Positions 14,154 through 23,002 of a DNA stretch of 26,440 nt are shown here, in pieces. The stretch is from the NCBI GenBank assembly GCA_028292065.1, contig JAQGNC010000648.1, positions 1 through 26,440 of the forward strand, read 5' to 3'. Each line of letters begins with the position of its first letter. Position 1 is the first letter of the stretch. The position numbers were made by a program, and so were the translations under genes. The stretch comes from Betaproteobacteria bacterium (GTDB lineage: Bacteria; Pseudomonadota; Gammaproteobacteria; Burkholderiales; SG8-41). The notes under the pieces were generated by a model that was not told the origin of the DNA, did not search any database, and was given only the letters and a program-made list of their open reading frames with translations.

Positions 14154-15146
14154 TTATCCACTGATTCGATAGACCAGCAGGTGCGCGGGTCTGCCAGCCG
14201 TGGCCGGTGCCGCGACATAAAGCCTCTCTTCATCGGGGACGAACAATCCGGTACGCGCGCCAGCGGCAGTCTTGATCGACGACTCGAGAAGATAACGATC
14301 GGCGTTCTCCCGCCGAAAAACATCGATTCGGCCTTCGCCGCAGACCACGTAAACGCGCCTGCGCTTGGCGTCGGAGAAGATGTCGTCGGTGTCGGCGCCG
14401 ATCGGGTAACGTCCGACGACGTTTCCGCTGTCCGTGTTGTACACGAGCATGAGGGGCGGTTGCCTTGCGCCAACAAAGAGGCGATGCGCGTTCTCGTCCA
14501 GCGCCATTGGAAAGTTTGCGGACGCTTCGGGAATCGGCCACGTCGCAATGGTTCTGTTCTGCACGCGATCGACGACAGCCACATGTCTTGTCGCAGGGAC
14601 ATTCACGAAGATCCGACGTCCGCTCTGCTCCAACTGAAAAGACTCCGGATGCCCGGCCAGGCGAATGTCGGCGACAGGTGAACTGCCGGCGACGTCCACG
14701 ACGCGCAGTCCGCCGCTTCCGTACCCGACGTATGCCTTGCGCGCCGCTACGTCATAACGCACGTTGTCCGCGTCAGCGATATCGGTGATGCGCTTTAGCG
14801 GCTTCAGCGACGTGCCGTCGAGGACGTCGACCCGATCTCCGCGCCCGTTCGATACGTAGAGGCGGTCGAGCTCGGCGACGTACACGACGCCCTGGGGCTC
14901 GGCGAAGCCAGTGACGCTGTGCGCGACACGTTCAGCTCCGGCCTGCACGTCGACCACCTCAAGCGTGTCGTTGCCCAGCGCGGCGATGAACAGGCGGTGA
15001 TGCTTGGCATCGAACGCCATGTGATCGATGCGTCCTCTGACGTGCGGCATCGGGATGGTGGCGATAAGCTCGAGCGGCTCACGCTGCGCGGCGTGCGACG
15101 CCGCGATGACAAACAACGCGAACAGTGAATTCCGCAACGCGCGCAT
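14154..15146 (-). CDS. YncE-like beta-propeller protein, exported
   Basis: A 330-residue protein with an N-terminal signal peptide (MRALRNSLFALFVIAASHA, cleavage near residue 20) followed by repeated four-stranded blades of the YncE/YVTN type, for example HRLFIAALGNDTLEVVDV, DRLYVSNGRGDRVDVLDG and RRIFVNVPATRHVAVVDR. Seven-bladed propellers of this class are secreted or periplasmic binding or scaffold proteins with no fixed enzymatic role. The ATG at 15146 shares one base with the stop of the preceding gene (TGATG), giving translational coupling. An in-frame start ten codons upstream is less likely because it would precede the signal peptide. Confidence 0.85.
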   Translation of the reverse strand: MRALRNSLFALFVIAASHAAQREPLELIATIPMPHVRGRIDHMAFDAKHHRLFIAALGNDTLEVVDVQAGAERVAHSVTGFAEPQGVVYVAELDRLYVSNGRGDRVDVLDGTSLKPLKRITDIADADNVRYDVAARKAYVGYGSGGLRVVDVAGSSPVADIRLAGHPESFQLEQSGRRIFVNVPATRHVAVVDRVQNRTIATWPIPEASANFPMALDENAHRLFVGARQPPLMLVYNTDSGNVVGRYPIGADTDDIFSDAKRRRVYVVCGEGRIDVFRRENADRYLLESSIKTAAGARTGLFVPDEERLYVAAPATAGRPAHLLVYRISG

Positions 15147-15919
15147 CACGGCTGCTTGCTCCAGGACAGCGCCCATGTGAGGCCTACCCGCAGCTCGCGA
15201 ATGGCTTCATTTCCAGAGCGCGCGGAGCGTATGCCGACATCGAAAGCGAGGCCTTCCGTGACGCGCCATATCGCGCCGATCAAGCCGGAGATGACGTGGG
15301 GATGTCCCCGAGCCTCGTCGACGAAAACTTCTGCGACGGGACGCACGCGCCAGCTTTCCGGGCCTTCAACGATCGTGCTGAGGAACAAATCCGGGTTGTG
15401 GTCACGCGTATAGGCCGCAACCGCATTCAGGTGGATCGTCACGGCGTTCCACCGCTGCGATACGATGCCCGCGATCGAAGCGCCGGTGCCGCGATCGGCG
15501 TGCACGCCCGGCAGGAGCATCCCATATTCGGTCGCGATGCTGACGCCGCCTTGTTCCTGCATCACGCCTTCGCGCAGAACCTGCTTGATGAAAAGCCCGT
15601 TATCGACGATGGCGGACGCGCGTTCCGAGCTGTCCCTGTCTATCGCGACCTCACGCCGTCCTTCGATGACCAGCTCTCGATTGCCGGATAGGCCGAAGTT
15701 GCCGATTACGGCCGGCGCTACGCGAATTCTTCTCGAGCCTTCACGCAGACGGCCTAACGGCCCAAGCTCCAGCTCGAACTCCTGCGGCGCGGCGACGGCT
15801 GCATCCGTGGCGTCGAAAGGACGTAAAGCGAAAGCCGGTTCAGTGCAGCCGAACAGGATCGCCGCGGCAACAAACCGGCGCACGGCGCGCGGCACAGGCG
15901 CGTGCGGGCGCATTCGCAT
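15146..15919 (-). CDS. outer-membrane beta-barrel candidate
   Basis: A 257-residue exported protein if it begins at 15919 (MRMRPHAPVP); a second ATG lies at 15913 and a TTG at 15964. An Arg-rich then hydrophobic start (RRFVAAAILFGC) looks like a signal peptide ending near PAFA. The mature part alternates polar and hydrophobic residues as in amphipathic strands and ends with a strand LRVGLTWALSW, typical of barrels. It resembles the loosely defined MetA-pathway-of-phenol-degradation-like barrel family from memory. It is the first gene of a three-gene unit with the propeller and PepSY-like proteins, so all three products are envelope proteins. The start is uncertain because no ribosome binding site stands out. 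Confidence 0.65.
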   Translation of the reverse strand: MRMRPHAPVPRAVRRFVAAAILFGCTEPAFALRPFDATDAAVAAPQEFELELGPLGRLREGSRRIRVAPAVIGNFGLSGNRELVIEGRREVAIDRDSSERASAIVDNGLFIKQVLREGVMQEQGGVSIATEYGMLLPGVHADRGTGASIAGIVSQRWNAVTIHLNAVAAYTRDHNPDLFLSTIVEGPESWRVRPVAEVFVDEARGHPHVISGLIGAIWRVTEGLAFDVGIRSARSGNEAIRELRVGLTWALSWSKQP

Positions 15920-16000
15920 GAGATCAGCGGCGGAAACTAAGCGCGGAGTGGGTAGAGCGGGCAAGCCAGCCTCTCGCGGAGACGCGATCGGCAGAGCTTG

Positions 16001-16046
16001 GATGGCGTTGCCATCTTTGGATGGCCGGGAGTCTGCGTATCCCGGC
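16001..16046 (-). promoter_or_regulatory. two tandem hairpins in the leader of the envelope operon
   Basis: Reading the minus strand, GCCGGGA pairs with TCCCGGC (16024-16046) and is followed by GATGGC-aac-GCCATC (16001-16015). They lie about 80 bases upstream of the barrel gene start. They may be a structured RNA leader or a copy of a palindromic intergenic repeat of the GGATGGCCGGG type. No known riboswitch consensus is recognised. Confidence 0.45.
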
Positions 16047-16091
16047 TTACGGCTATGTTAGGGCAGACGAGCGCTCATTTCAACGTCCCCG

Positions 16092-16250
16092 TCACTTGCG
16101 GCGCAAAACAGCTTTCATGATCGTGACGCCGTCGCGGCGATATTCGATGTGATCCTGCCATTGCCAGACCTCGAAGCACTCCGTCAGTGTCTGTTTCCTG
16201 CTTTTGCGCGTGAGGCACAGCTCGCCGTCGACTTTGGTGAACGCGGACGA
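16092..16250 (-). pseudogene. relic of a small protein, no start codon
   Basis: The minus strand is open for 52 codons and reads like real protein, for example TLTECFEVWQWQDHIEY then RRDGVTIMKAVLRRK and a stop. There is no ATG, GTG or TTG in the first part, and a TAG closes the frame just upstream. The 5' end is probably lost or frameshifted. It overlaps the DUF3606-like ORF on the opposite strand. Family unknown. Confidence 0.3.
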
Positions 16251-16391
16251 CTACACCGGCCGTCCCACGCGATAGACCTGGGTGATGATGAATACGTCCG
16301 CCTCTGGTGTCAGGCGATGGGCTGCACCATGGCTGAGCTCACAGCGGCCGTCGAGGCGATGGGCGACCGCAATGAACTAGTGCAGGACTAA
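16149..16391 (+). CDS. DUF3606-like small protein, 5' end uncertain
   Basis: The last 40 of 80 residues (AIDLGDDEYVRLWCQAMG, CTMAELTAAVEAMGDRN) match the DUF3606 pattern: a short charged lead-in, a helix with xVRxWC, then a turn and a second helix. The first 40 residues do not resemble the family. A neighbouring frame reads NADDYTGRP just before the conserved part, which would be the more normal lead-in, so a one-base frameshift near 16267 is likely. The GTG at 16149 has no ribosome binding site. DUF3606 proteins are about 60 residues long and of unknown function. Between this gene and 16622 I see only a fragmentary minus-strand frame with no start. Confidence 0.45.
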   Translation: MILPLPDLEALRQCLFPAFAREAQLAVDFGERGRLHRPSHAIDLGDDEYVRLWCQAMGCTMAELTAAVEAMGDRNELVQD

Positions 16392-16621
16392 CCTGAAGCG
16401 CAATCGTCGAGCTTAATCTCTCCGGGGCCGCGGATGCAGCACGACCTCTACTGCCCAGCAATTGCAGGAGACGTGCTACCAAGCCGCAGCGTTCGCGCCG
16501 GCCGACCGTGCTGTCAGTCAGCTCAGTCAACAGCGTCTGCGGAATCCGGATCCAATCGAACGTCCACTTGAACGGCCCCGGCCGACGCAGGTTACAACGG
16601 CACTCCGTTTTCTCTGAACAC

Positions 16622-17665
16622 CTAATGTGTGTGTCGGTGATGTTCGTCGGGGAAATGCGGATGTGAGTGGGTGAGCGGGTCGTGCCGGTGCCAATGAGTA
16701 TGGCGGACGCCGGCAGGAACCGCGAAACCGTGGGTGTGCAGATGGTGAGCGTCGTGCTCATGCGCGTGCGCGTGCTCGAGCGCATCGTGACGATGCGGGT
16801 GCTCATGGCGCTCGGTCAGATGCAGCCATACGCCGAATCCCATGAGGGCGCCGGCCGCCAGGAGTCGTGGTGTGACGGGCTCTCCGACCAGGACGAGGGA
16901 CAGCACGGCGCCCGCAAACGGGGCTGTCGAAAAATACGCTCCGCTACGGGCTGTTCCCAGATGTCCCAGTGCTGTCACGAAGAGCACGAGGCTGACGCCG
17001 TAACTGAAAAAGCCGAGGACGCCCGACGCCAGGGCCGTCGTCCAGGCAGGCAACGTCGCGCCGACGGCGAGCGCGAGTGTGAGATTGACGACACCTGCAA
17101 CAAGTCCCTTCACCATGGCGGTAAACGTCGGGTCGGCGAGGGAGACGTTGCGGGTCATGTTGTTGTCCAGCGCCCAGAACAGGCATGCGCCGAGCACCGC
17201 CAGCCCGGGCAGCGCTTCCGAAAACTCTGCGCTTCCGGGCCACGACACGACCACGGCACCGGCAACGATGGATGCCATTCCGAGCGCGATCCGGCGATCG
17301 AAGTTCTCGCGGAAGACGATCCACGCGATGATTGCCGTGAAAACGCCTTCCGCATTGAGCAGGAGCGAAGCGCCCGACGCAGGCATGTTGCCGAGGCCCC
17401 ACATGAGCAGTACTGGCGCCACGACCCCGCCCGCAACGACCGCCCCCAGGAGCCACCCCGCCTCCTTCGCGGTCAGCCGCGGCGTGCGTTGCCGACGCAG
17501 GACTCGAACCAGAAAAAGTCCCCCGCCGGCGCCGAGATAGAGCAGGGCCGCCAGCAGCCACGGGCCTGTCTGGTGCAGCAGCACTTTCGCCAAAGGCGTA
17601 CCCGCGCCGAACAGCATCGCGGCTGCGAGTGCGGCGAGAACGCCGCGGTTACGCCAGTGCGTCAT
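16622..17665 (-). CDS. EamA/DMT transporter with His-rich C-terminal tail
   Basis: A 347-residue inner-membrane transporter. Residues about 7-280 contain ten predicted helices in two EamA repeats (for example AALAAAMLFGAGTPLAK near the start and the glycine-rich GVLGFFSYGVSLVLF near residue 225). The last 63 residues (about 285-347) hold 23 histidines, many as HxH pairs, a strong cytoplasmic or periplasmic metal-binding tail. Such tails point to Ni, Co, Zn or Cu handling, so efflux or metal-sensing transport is inferred. It follows the copper ATPase gene by 44 bases in the same direction. The start at 17665 (MTHWRNRGVL) has only a weak GGAA. As the sequence stands, the frameshifted ATPase reads through in frame into this gene without a stop. 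Confidence 0.88.
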   Translation of the reverse strand: MTHWRNRGVLAALAAAMLFGAGTPLAKVLLHQTGPWLLAALLYLGAGGGLFLVRVLRRQRTPRLTAKEAGWLLGAVVAGGVVAPVLLMWGLGNMPASGASLLLNAEGVFTAIIAWIVFRENFDRRIALGMASIVAGAVVVSWPGSAEFSEALPGLAVLGACLFWALDNNMTRNVSLADPTFTAMVKGLVAGVVNLTLALAVGATLPAWTTALASGVLGFFSYGVSLVLFVTALGHLGTARSGAYFSTAPFAGAVLSLVLVGEPVTPRLLAAGALMGFGVWLHLTERHEHPHRHDALEHAHAHEHDAHHLHTHGFAVPAGVRHTHWHRHDPLTHSHPHFPDEHHRHTH

Positions 17666-17709
17666 GTCGTGTTCCGCATCGAGGGCTGCAGGTATTCCCG
17701 GTACGTGCG

Positions 17710-19906
17710 TTAGAACCGCGTGCGCCGCAGCCGCAGCGCATTCGTGACCACCGACACCGAGCTGAGCGCCATCGCTGCGCCCGCGAAGACGGGCGAGAGC
17801 AGCACGCCGAAAACGGGGTAGAGCACCCCCCGCTGCGATCGGTATGCCCAGAGCGTTGTAGCCGAACGCGAACCACAGGTTCTGCCGAATGTTGTCCATT
17901 GTCGCCTGCGACAGCGCACGCGCTCTCGCAATCCCCCGTAAGTCTCCCTTGACCAGGGTTATGCCGGCGCTCTCCATCGCGACGTCGGTCCCGGTGCCCA
18001 TGGCGATGCCGACGTCCGCCTGCGCCAGAGCAGGCGCGTCATTGATGCCGTCGCCCGCCATCGCGACCTTGCGTCCTTCATCCTGCAGCCGCTTCACGTG
18101 CTTCGCCTTGTCTTCGGGCAGCACCTCGCCGATTGCGACGTCGATGCCGAGCCGGCGCGCCACCGCATCCGCAGTGCGCTGTGAATCACCGGTCAGCATG
18201 ACGATCGTGACCCTTTCGCGCCTGAGCGCGTCGATCGCTTCGGGCGTGCTCTCCTTGATCGGGTCCGCAATGGCGGCGATGCCTGCCGCACGCCCATCGA
18301 TGGCGAGAAACACCACCGTCTTTGCGTTCGCGCGCAGCGCTTCGGCGCGCTCGACGAACGTCGCGGTGTCGATGCCCTGCTGCTTCAGGAACACGGCACT
18401 GCCGACCAGCACCGGGCGCCCGTCGATCACGGTCTGCACACCGAGCCCGTTGATCGCCTGAAATTCGGTGGCAGTCCTCAGTGCCAATCCGCGCTCTTTG
18501 GCTGCTTGTAGAATCGCGTGCGCGATCGGGTGCTCGGAAGCGCGCTCGGCGGAGGCGAGCACGACGAGCGCTTCGTCGCGGTCCATCCCTTCGACCTCGA
18601 GGTCGGTCAGCGCAGGACGCCCCAGGGTGAGGGTCCCGGTCTTGTCGACGACGACCGTGTCCACGTCACGCATGCGCTCGATGGCTTCAGCGGTGCGAAA
18701 AAGAACGCCGGCGCGCGTGCCTTCGCCCATCGCCACCGTCATCGATATCGGCGTCGCCAGCCCGACGGCGCAGGGACACGCGATGATCAGCACGGCGACC
18801 GCGTTCAGCAGTGCATACGTGGCCGCCGGTGCCGGACCCCACAGCCACCACACCAGCGCGGTGATGACCGCGATGGCGACGACGACCTGAACGAACCAGG
18901 CGGCGATGCGGTCCGCGAGCCGTTGTATGGGGGCGCGCGTGCGCTGCGCTTCGCCGACCATGCGTACGATACGCGCGAGCAGCGTGTCCGAGCCGACGCG
19001 CTCCGCGCGCATGACGATGGATCCTGTGCCGTTCACAGTGGCGGCCGTGACCTTGTCGCCCGGGGCTTTGGCGACGGGTATCGGTTCCCCGGTGATCATC
19101 GCCTCGTCGACGCGAGTCGCGCCTTCAGTGACCTCGCCGTCGACCGGGATCTTCTCTCCCGGCTTCACGCGCAGCCGATCGCCGACAGCGACGTGCTCGA
19201 GCGGTATCTGTTCGTCCGTGCCGTCGTCGCGCACGCGCCACGCGAGATTAGGCGCCAGCTTCAGTAACCCGGAGATCGCCTGGCTCGTTCGCCCCATCGC
19301 GCGCAACTGGAGGACATCGCCGAGTAGAACGAGAGTGACGATGAACGCCGCTGCTTCGAAATACGTTCCGACGGCTCCATCGTGCATGCGGAATTCCTGC
19401 GGAAATAGTTGCGGCAGGAACACCGCTGCGAGGCTGTAAAGGTACGCCAGGCCTACGCCGAGACCGATCAACGTATACATGTTGAGGGCCCGGTGAGTCA
19501 GGGACATCCAGAACTTGTGGAGGATCGGCCAGCCGACCCAGAGTACGACCGGCGTGCCGAGGACGAACTCCAGCCAGCCGCGAGCTCGCGGGGCGAGGCC
19601 GAAAGGCTCGTCGATGCCGATCATCGGGGACATCGCGAGGACCACCAGCGGGATGGATAAAGCCGCTCCGACGCAGAACCGGCGGGTGAGATTGCGCAGC
19701 TCGGCATCGTCGGCCTCGCCGGTGCCGGCCACCGGCACGAGCGCCATCCCGCAGATCGGACACGACCCCGGCCTGTCTCTGACGATCTCCGGGTGCATCG
19801 GACACGTATATAGAGCGCCCGGTGCAGCGGGAGACTGCTCGTTGGAAGCTGAGGCCTTCAGGTCCTCGTCGGGGGCAGCTTCGAACCGTGCACGGCAATG
19901 CCACAT
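17710..19906 (-). CDS. copA: Cu+-type P1B ATPase (CopA-like), frameshifted near its C-terminus
   Basis: A heavy-metal-translocating P-type ATPase, 731 residues once one base is corrected. Seen: an N-terminal heavy-metal-binding YTCPMHPEIV with SCPICGM (33-54), TGEP in the actuator domain (272-275), the membrane CPC motif (377-379), DKTGT phosphorylation site (D421), SEHP (457-460), GDGINDAP (618-625), and YN in helix 7 (683-684). A run of six Gs (17826-17831) shifts the frame after about residue 693. Removing one G restores GVLYPVFGVLLSP, then AMALSSVSVVTNALRLR and a stop at 17710; MALSS and this tail fit P1B-1 Cu+ pumps. The start at 19906 has GGGAGA as ribosome binding site. It should export Cu+ from the cytoplasm if functional. 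Confidence 0.88.
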
Positions 19907-19947
19907 AATGTCTCCCGCGCTGCTCGAGCACGACCGCACGCTCGAAA

Positions 19948-21066
19948 TCACGTCACCGGTTTGCTCGAGAAAGCGCTGACGATGCGGTCCATGAACGAAA
20001 AGACGAGCTCGATGCTGTAGCCCGCGACGAAAGCGAGCGCCCACGCCGGGACGCTGCTCAGCGCCGCGACGTCCTTTGGACTCAACAGCCAGCTCGATGC
20101 GATTCCCGCCATCGCGCCGAGCGACAGGCGCACGACGTGATGGATCGCCGAGCCCGGCGCGAACGAGCGGTTGCGAATGTCGAGCGTGATGCTCCTCAGC
20201 ACGTAGGTATAGGCGCCGAGAAAGCCGAGCAGCATCGGCAGCACGATCTGGCTCATGCGGTCGCGCGCGAGCTGCGCGAGAAAGACCGCCTGCGGACGCA
20301 CGTGCTGCGCGTGGACCGAGATGTCTTCGTCGTCGGGCCGCGGCGGCAGCACGCAGATGAGGCGCGTCCAGAAAGAGCCGCACGGCCGCATCACCCACGT
20401 CACCAGCGACTCCCGCAGCCCGGCCAGCTGCGTCTGGTCTTCGTCGATCTCGGCCTGTGCCGCATTGAGCTCGTCGGCGCTTTTCATGAGCTCGATCTGC
20501 GCGTCGCGCAGCTTGTCCTGTTCGGTGCCCGCCGCGGCGTTCTTGAGATCGCCCACCTTGAACTGCGCAAGCCGCTGCGCGAGCTCTTTCTCGCGCTTGG
20601 TGGCGGAGGACTTCTGCAGGTCCAGCATCGCTTTGGCGTAGCGGTCGATCTCGGTGGTGCCGCTCGCGTAATGCCCCAGCGCAAAACCGGTCAGGAGCAG
20701 CACGAACACGAATACCGCGAAGTGGATGAAGCGCCCGGCGGTCGTCGTGCTCAGCCTGCGCAGGACGACTCGCGGGTCGCCGGTGAGCTCGTGCAGCCGC
20801 GGCATCCGCGTCTGCGAAGCGAGCAGCGTTTCGGCGGTGACCGGCGCGAGCGCTTTGGTCAGGTCCTGGTAAGCCTTGTAGAACCGCGCTTCGCCTTTCA
20901 CGTCGAGCGTGCCGGAGGTCAGCGCGTCCGCGGTCTCGATCAGCGCGTCGCGTATCTCGTCGTCGATCTCCTTCGCGTTGGCCGCGGCGTAGGAGAGCAG
21001 GCTCTGGGCGTCGGAGACCAGGGTTTGCAGGCGCGCGCTACGCTCTTGTGCCGATACAGGGGTCAT
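19948..21066 (-). CDS. membrane protein with coiled-coil, unknown function
   Basis: A 372-residue protein I cannot name. An N-terminal soluble helical part (1-110) is followed by one membrane helix (about 113-133, FIHFAVFVFVLLLTGFALG), a charged coiled-coil (about 140-220, rich in Lys/Glu/Gln with KREKELAQRLAQF), then a C-terminal membrane region with about three helices (IVLPMLLGFLGAYTYVL near 280, AMAGIASSWLL near 325, AWALAFVAGYSIELVF near 345). AGGAGG seven bases before the ATG at 21066 supports the start. Its stop is 41 bases from the copper ATPase start and its own start is 29 bases from the Bug gene stop, so all are probably one operon. A metal-related role is only contextual. Confidence 0.78.
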   Translation of the reverse strand: MTPVSAQERSARLQTLVSDAQSLLSYAAANAKEIDDEIRDALIETADALTSGTLDVKGEARFYKAYQDLTKALAPVTAETLLASQTRMPRLHELTGDPRVVLRRLSTTTAGRFIHFAVFVFVLLLTGFALGHYASGTTEIDRYAKAMLDLQKSSATKREKELAQRLAQFKVGDLKNAAAGTEQDKLRDAQIELMKSADELNAAQAEIDEDQTQLAGLRESLVTWVMRPCGSFWTRLICVLPPRPDDEDISVHAQHVRPQAVFLAQLARDRMSQIVLPMLLGFLGAYTYVLRSITLDIRNRSFAPGSAIHHVVRLSLGAMAGIASSWLLSPKDVAALSSVPAWALAFVAGYSIELVFSFMDRIVSAFSSKPVT

Positions 21067-21095
21067 GCAGCCTCCTCTTTACCCGCGATTGAACG

Positions 21096-22055
21096 TCACT
21101 CCACTTTCGCGCCCGAGAGCTTCACCACGCGCGCCCACTTGTCGCGCTCGAGCTTGAGGAACGTGCCGAACTCCGCGGCCGGCCCGCCGCCGAGCTCCAT
21201 CCCGATGCCTTCGTAGCGTTCGCGCAGCTCGGGCAGCGAGCGGTTGATCGTGGTGTTGAGACTGTCGAGCACGGCTCTGGGCGTCTTCGCCGGCGCAGCG
21301 AGACCGTACCAGCCGACCACCTCGTATCCCGGCAGACCCGATTCGGCGATCGTGGGGATGTTCGGCGCGATCGGCGTGCGCTTCGGGCCCGTGACCGCGA
21401 TGGTCTTGATCCGTCCCGCTTTCGCGTGAGGGATCGCGGCCCCGCTGGTGAACGAGACCTGGACTTCGGATGCGATGAGCGCGTTCAGCGCCGGCGCACC
21501 GCCTTTGTACGGGATGTGCACGAGCCTGACACCCGCCATCGTGTTGAACAGCTCGCCGCAGAGATGGTTCGCGCTGCCGATGCCCGATGAGCCGTACGAC
21601 AGCGGCTGCGCGCGCGACTTCGCGAGCGCGAGCAGCTCCTTGACCGAGGTCGCGGGCAGCGTATTGCTCACCGACAGGTAGTACTGTGCGAAGACGATCA
21701 GCGCGACCGGCGCGAAATCGTTGATCGAGTCGTAGCGCACGTCGCGGTAGAGGCTGGGATTGATGACGTGCGTCGGTGTAACCACCAGTAGTGTGAGCCC
21801 GTCCGGCGCGGCTTTCGCGGCCAGCTCGCCGGCGACGTTGCCTCCCGCGCTCGGACGGTTGTCGACGATGAAAGGCTGGCCGTAAACCTCGCCGAGCTTC
21901 TGCGACATGATGCGTCCTACGCTGTCGGTCCCGCCGCCGGGACCCTGGCCGACGAGCACGCGCACCGAGCGCTGCGGATATGACGCTGCCGATGCATGGC
22001 AGGGTAGGGCCAGCGTGCCGCACAGCGCCGCGGCGAGCATCGTGCGTGTCTTCAT
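21096..22055 (-). CDS. Bug/TctC-family periplasmic binding protein
   Basis: A 319-residue substrate-binding protein of the Bug family, the periplasmic partners of tripartite tricarboxylate transporters. Residues 1-23 are a signal peptide (ALPCHASAASYP). Family features: PQRSVRVLVGQGPGGGTD, QPFIVDNRPSAGGN, the SSGIGSANH segment, HIPYKGGAPALNALI, and PTIAESGLPGYEVVGWYG. The ligand is typically a carboxylate. No TctA or TctB membrane genes are near, as is usual for the many orphan Bug genes of betaproteobacteria. GGGAGG upstream supports the ATG at 22055. It is divergent from the GST gene over 199 bases and heads the run into the metal operon. Confidence 0.93.
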   Translation of the reverse strand: MKTRTMLAAALCGTLALPCHASAASYPQRSVRVLVGQGPGGGTDSVGRIMSQKLGEVYGQPFIVDNRPSAGGNVAGELAAKAAPDGLTLLVVTPTHVINPSLYRDVRYDSINDFAPVALIVFAQYYLSVSNTLPATSVKELLALAKSRAQPLSYGSSGIGSANHLCGELFNTMAGVRLVHIPYKGGAPALNALIASEVQVSFTSGAAIPHAKAGRIKTIAVTGPKRTPIAPNIPTIAESGLPGYEVVGWYGLAAPAKTPRAVLDSLNTTINRSLPELRERYEGIGMELGGGPAAEFGTFLKLERDKWARVVKLSGAKVE

Positions 22056-22254
22056 GCGGCGTGCCTCCCATAACGCGGCAGATCCGGACGGAGCGGCGGC
22101 TGAAAACCCACCCGCCTGACTTTCCCCCTGAAGGGGAGGGAACTACAGGCGCAGCGCGACGGCGCCGAGTCATTCTATGCGCTGTAGCTTTCGCCGCCGC
22201 GATGGCGAAAAAGCTTGGCCTGTGCGAGCATGCCCGCTCGCCAGGGAGAGGGTT

Positions 22255-22956
22255 ATGACTGCTGAATTCCGGCTTTGCAGCTTCAAGACGTGCCCGTGGG
22301 TCCAGCGTGCGGCGATCGTGCTGCGCGCGAAAGAGATCGCCTACGAGATCGAGTACATCGATCGCGACAACCGCCCCGCGTGGTTTCTCGCGATCTCGCC
22401 GCACACGAAAGTGCCGGTGCTTCAGATCGACGGCAAGGACGCGCTTTTCGAATCGAATGCGATCGCCGAGTATCTCGAGGAAGTCGCCGCGCCGCGGCTG
22501 CATCCGGAAGACCCGCTACAGCGCGCGCGCAACCGCGCGTGGACCGATTACGTGACGACGCTCGCGTCCGCGGTGTCGACCACCGCCTACGCCGATTCGG
22601 AAGAAGAGTTCACCGCGCGCGCGGCCAGGATCGCCGAGCCTTTCGGCAAGCTCGATGAGGCGCTGGGCAAGCGCGGCAATGCCGGACCGTATTTCAATGG
22701 TCCGAAGCTCTCGCTCGTCGACGCCGCGTATGCGCCTTTCCTCCAGCGCTACACGTTCATGGACCGCCTGCGCCCGCTCGGGATCATCGAGCGCTATCCG
22801 CGGCTCGCTGCCTGGCGCGATGCGCTGATCGCGGCGCCCGCGGTGCGCGCGTCGACCGTTCCCGAGATCGAAGCCGCGTGGCAGGAGAACCTGATCGCGC
22901 GCGGTCGCTGGCTGGGAACGCTCGTGTCGGGCACGGCTGCGACCGCCGCGGCTTGA
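22255..22956 (+). CDS. glutathione S-transferase-like protein
   Basis: A 233-residue cytosolic GST. The thioredoxin-fold half (about 4-80) has CSFKTCPWVQ with Cys13 in a glutaredoxin or omega-class-like position, the cis-Pro strand TKVPVLQIDG and the glutathione-binding FESNAIAEYLEE. The all-helical half follows (about 88-215) with YFNGPKLSLVDAAYAPF. The CPW motif suggests thiol transferase or dehalogenase-like chemistry rather than a Tyr/Ser GST. GGGAGAGGG before the ATG at 22255 fixes the start; the extra 26 codons upstream are Arg-rich and unlikely. No neighbouring catabolic genes reveal the substrate. The 199-base gap to the divergent Bug gene contains a CCCCCTGAAGGGG palindrome at about 22124-22136 but no clear promoter. 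Confidence 0.92.
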   Translation: MTAEFRLCSFKTCPWVQRAAIVLRAKEIAYEIEYIDRDNRPAWFLAISPHTKVPVLQIDGKDALFESNAIAEYLEEVAAPRLHPEDPLQRARNRAWTDYVTTLASAVSTTAYADSEEEFTARAARIAEPFGKLDEALGKRGNAGPYFNGPKLSLVDAAYAPFLQRYTFMDRLRPLGIIERYPRLAAWRDALIAAPAVRASTVPEIEAAWQENLIARGRWLGTLVSGTAATAAA

Positions 22957-23002
22957 GCCGGCCTCTTCGGATCGACGCCTGGCCCGAACGATCGTCGCGG
23001 CG

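Noticed and set aside
16001..16046. Cyclic-di-GMP or other known riboswitch
   Set aside because: Two hairpins are present but the conserved core sequences of known classes are not.
16339..16806. 155-codon minus-strand ORF containing FKWTFDWIRIPQTLL
   Set aside because: A short part looks protein-like, but there is no start near it and the rest overlaps the His-rich tail of the EamA gene in another frame.
19907..20398. N-terminal extension of the copper ATPase frame
   Set aside because: The extension is Arg/Ala-rich, antisense-like to no known domain and overlaps the upstream membrane protein gene; the start at 19906 has a good ribosome binding site.
21079..22503. 474-codon minus-strand ORF over the Bug and GST genes
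   Set aside because: Shadow frame; the Bug protein in a neighbouring frame has a full family match.
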